From: Lachnospiraceae bacterium
GTDB lineage: Bacteria > Bacillota > Clostridia > Lachnospirales > Lachnospiraceae
Direction of reading: 5' to 3'
NCBI GenBank assembly: GCA_017964055.1
Contig: JAGCSS010000049.1
Location: 1 to 15,484, forward strand
Length of the DNA: 15,484 bases
Positions 13,952 to 15,484 of this stretch are shown one piece after another. Made by a program: the position numbers and the translations under genes. Numbering within the stretch: position 1 is the first letter of the stretch; each line of letters begins with the position of its first letter. The notes under the pieces are model-generated. The model was not told where the DNA came from. It saw only the letters and a program-made list of their open reading frames with translations, and did not search any database.

Positions 13952-14800
13952 TCACAGCCTGATAAACTCGGGCTTATGATGACGGTATATCGTGTAATAC
14001 TTAAATCCGAGACTTTTTAAAAAGTCTTCGGTTCTCTCAAAATCATAAAAAATGTGCTCGGGCTTGTGTCCGTCGGAACCGATCGTCAGCAGCTCCCCTC
14101 CGAGCTCGAGATATCGCTTCAATACGGCTTCGTGAGGATGTGTGAAACCCAGGCCGTATTTAATGCCCGCGGTATTGCATTCGAGTGCCTTGCCCTTGTG
14201 TATCAGGGCCTTTAAGTACTCATCGATTATGTCCGAAAAGATCATCGGATCGTAATCCGCCGGACCTCTCCACTCTTCGGATAAAGGAACGTATCTGACG
14301 GCATAATCAAAATGTCCGGCCGAATCGTAGCAATCGTAATTCTTTGCGTTCTCGGCTACGGCGATGAAATACTTCTCCAGCCCCTCGCGCGGCGTTCTGC
14401 CGGCCCAGAAGGGCTCCGCGTAGAACGGATCCGTGTGTTCCAGACAATGCGTCGAACCGATCGTAAAATCGAGATCGTAGGTCTCGTTCAGCCGCGTGTA
14501 TTTTGCGGTCATGTCCCCGATCAGCTCCGGCTCGTTCCTCAGTCCGTACTCGATGCCGATCATGATCTCGAGCCGCCCCTTATAGGCGTCTCTCAGCTCG
14601 CACATACGGGTATAGTACTCGGCATCGTCAAACAGGAAATCTGTCCCGGATTCCTTTATCATCGGATAATCATAATCCATGTGATCCGTAAAGCAGATGC
14701 CCGAGGCACCGAGGCGGATCGCCTCCTCAGCCTGCTGTTCGGGCGGTGTGTCCGAATCACCCGAAAATGATGAATGCATGTGAAAATCGTACCTGATCAT
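13952..14800 (-). CDS. PHP-domain phosphatase, HisJ-family histidinol-phosphatase
   Basis: A 282-aa PHP-family metallophosphatase of the HisJ type, which in histidine synthesis converts L-histidinol phosphate to L-histidinol. Metal-ligand motifs appear in order: DFHMHSSFSGD (HxH, 5-15), ICFTDHMDYD (FTDH, 35-44), MIGIEYGLR (Glu, about 84), IGSTHCLEH (about 114-122), AGHFDYAVRY (His, about 162) and the closing IGSDGHKPEHI (247-257). Length and motif order match the HisJ family. No other his genes are in the window, so activity on another phosphorylated substrate cannot be excluded. The start ATG lies six bases after the cysteine desulfurase stop, with a GGAG some 14 bases upstream; the two genes are probably one transcript. 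Confidence 0.88.
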   Translation of the reverse strand: MIRYDFHMHSSFSGDSDTPPEQQAEEAIRLGASGICFTDHMDYDYPMIKESGTDFLFDDAEYYTRMCELRDAYKGRLEIMIGIEYGLRNEPELIGDMTAKYTRLNETYDLDFTIGSTHCLEHTDPFYAEPFWAGRTPREGLEKYFIAVAENAKNYDCYDSAGHFDYAVRYVPLSEEWRGPADYDPMIFSDIIDEYLKALIHKGKALECNTAGIKYGLGFTHPHEAVLKRYLELGGELLTIGSDGHKPEHIFYDFERTEDFLKSLGFKYYTIYRHHKPEFIRL

Positions 14801-14806
14801 AATAAA

Positions 14807-15484
14807 TCAATAATCTCCGAACATCTCTCTTAACTGCGTAACGCCCGCCTTAACCGCGTCAACGGTCCTGTCGACCTCTTCGATCGTATTGTTGCGCGAA
14901 AGCGTAAGCCTGAGAGACCCGTTGAAATATTCCGCGCCTACTCCGATCTCCTTTAAAACCCTCGAAGGTCGGTTGGCGGCCGCCGAGCAGGCTGCTCCGG
15001 TCGAAGCGCAGATATTCTTGATATCGAGGCCGATCACGAGCGATGAGCCCTGAACGCCCTTAAACGCGAACGAGCAATGACCCGGAAGCCTCTTATCGTC
15101 CATATCGGGCAGCTGCGGTCCGGTGAGCACGGAATCGGGTATCTCGTTCAGTATCCTGTAAACCAGTCTGTCTCTCAATTCATGTATGTAGCGAGTATCC
15201 GCGGACATACGTATACCTGCGAGCCTGCAGGCCTCTCCGAAGCCTACGATGCCCGCGACATTCTCTGTGCCGGAGCGCAGTCCGTGCTCCTGTCCGCCGC
15301 CGTACATGGTCGGAACTATCTTTGTGCCGCGGCGCAGGTAAAGAAGTCCTATACCCTTGGGTCCGCCGAGCTTATGAGCGGAAGCGCTCATCATATCCAC
15401 GCCCATCACGTCCACATCGAGCAGCACATGACCGAACGACTGGACCGCGTCGGTATGCAGCAGATATCCGTATTCGGCGGCAAC
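14807..15484 (-). CDS. Cysteine desulfurase (NifS/IscS family), N-terminus cut by window edge
   Basis: The C-terminal 225 aa of a PLP-dependent cysteine desulfurase, which moves sulfur from cysteine to a scaffold or carrier for Fe-S cluster or tRNA thiolation. The frame is open to the window end. Visible are the PLP-contacting Asp in LLHTDAVQSFGH, the Schiff-base Lys in SASAHKLGGPKG (codon 15371-15373), and GTENVAGIVGFG. The catalytic Cys is in CASTGAACSAAANRPSRVL (codon 14987-14989), followed by the C-terminal SLRLTLSRNNTIEEVD. All catalytic residues in the visible part are intact. It leads the cluster into the PHP phosphatase and rqcH genes. No IscU or ThiI gene is within the window, so its sulfur acceptor is unknown. 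Confidence 0.95.
   Translation of the reverse strand, partial: VAAEYGYLLHTDAVQSFGHVLLDVDVMGVDMMSASAHKLGGPKGIGLLYLRRGTKIVPTMYGGGQEHGLRSGTENVAGIVGFGEACRLAGIRMSADTRYIHELRDRLVYRILNEIPDSVLTGPQLPDMDDKRLPGHCSFAFKGVQGSSLVIGLDIKNICASTGAACSAAANRPSRVLKEIGVGAEYFNGSLRLTLSRNNTIEEVDRTVDAVKAGVTQLREMFGDY

Noticed and set aside
1..15484. Global reassignment of TAG to an amino acid
   Set aside because: TAG ends the GH31 gene at a natural length, with a further in-frame stop soon after, and it ends a permease at a plausible C-terminus; one anomalous amber is not evidence for recoding.

Overview
The window looks like chromosome of an anaerobic, spore-forming Firmicute, most likely class Clostridia and probably Lachnospirales. 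This rests on the conserved run rpmB, Asp23/YloU, YloV/FakA, on a ytfI-ytfJ (DUF2953, GerW) pair typical of endospore formers, on AGGAGG ribosome binding sites with a short regular spacing, and on moderate GC content. The lineage is inferred from family resemblance and gene order, not from a database search.

Layout: the left edge holds the 3' part of a plus-strand HtrA/DegP-type serine protease. It ends at a strong hairpin that serves as a bidirectional terminator. Everything to its right (881-15484) lies on the minus strand, so it is best read from right to left. First comes a tightly packed series: a cysteine desulfurase (cut by the window edge), a HisJ-family PHP phosphatase, the ribosome-quality-control factor RqcH, a GH31 alpha-glucosidase, a rhomboid-fold membrane protein with a C-terminal zinc ribbon, two ABC-2 type permeases, a 455-aa and a 107-aa protein of unknown function, a DUF2953 membrane protein, and GerW/YtfJ. 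Gaps are between a 4-base overlap and about 42 bases, so this is probably one or a few long transcripts. Next, a clear SigA-type promoter drives rpmB (ribosomal protein L28), which is followed by its own terminator. Then come Asp23/YloU, FakA (fatty acid kinase) and a stand-alone CheY-like receiver protein, which meets the protease gene tail to tail.

Function: the window is mostly housekeeping (sulfur transfer, rescue of stalled ribosomes, L28, fatty acid phosphorylation) mixed with sporulation and envelope genes (YtfJ, DUF2953, HtrA, ABC-2 permeases). I see no mobile element, CRISPR array, tRNA or rRNA. No gap between genes exceeds about 105 bases, so there is no long unexplained stretch.

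The most striking observation is an in-frame amber codon (TAG, 2600-2602) inside an otherwise intact 566-codon fakA. The reading frame and family-typical sequence continue perfectly on the far side. Secondary points of interest are a pair of ABC-2 permeases with no ATPase gene, a rhomboid-like protein without the Ser/His catalytic motifs, two unrecognised proteins in the same operon, and a DUF2953 protein with a long repetitive Lys/Asp-rich linker.
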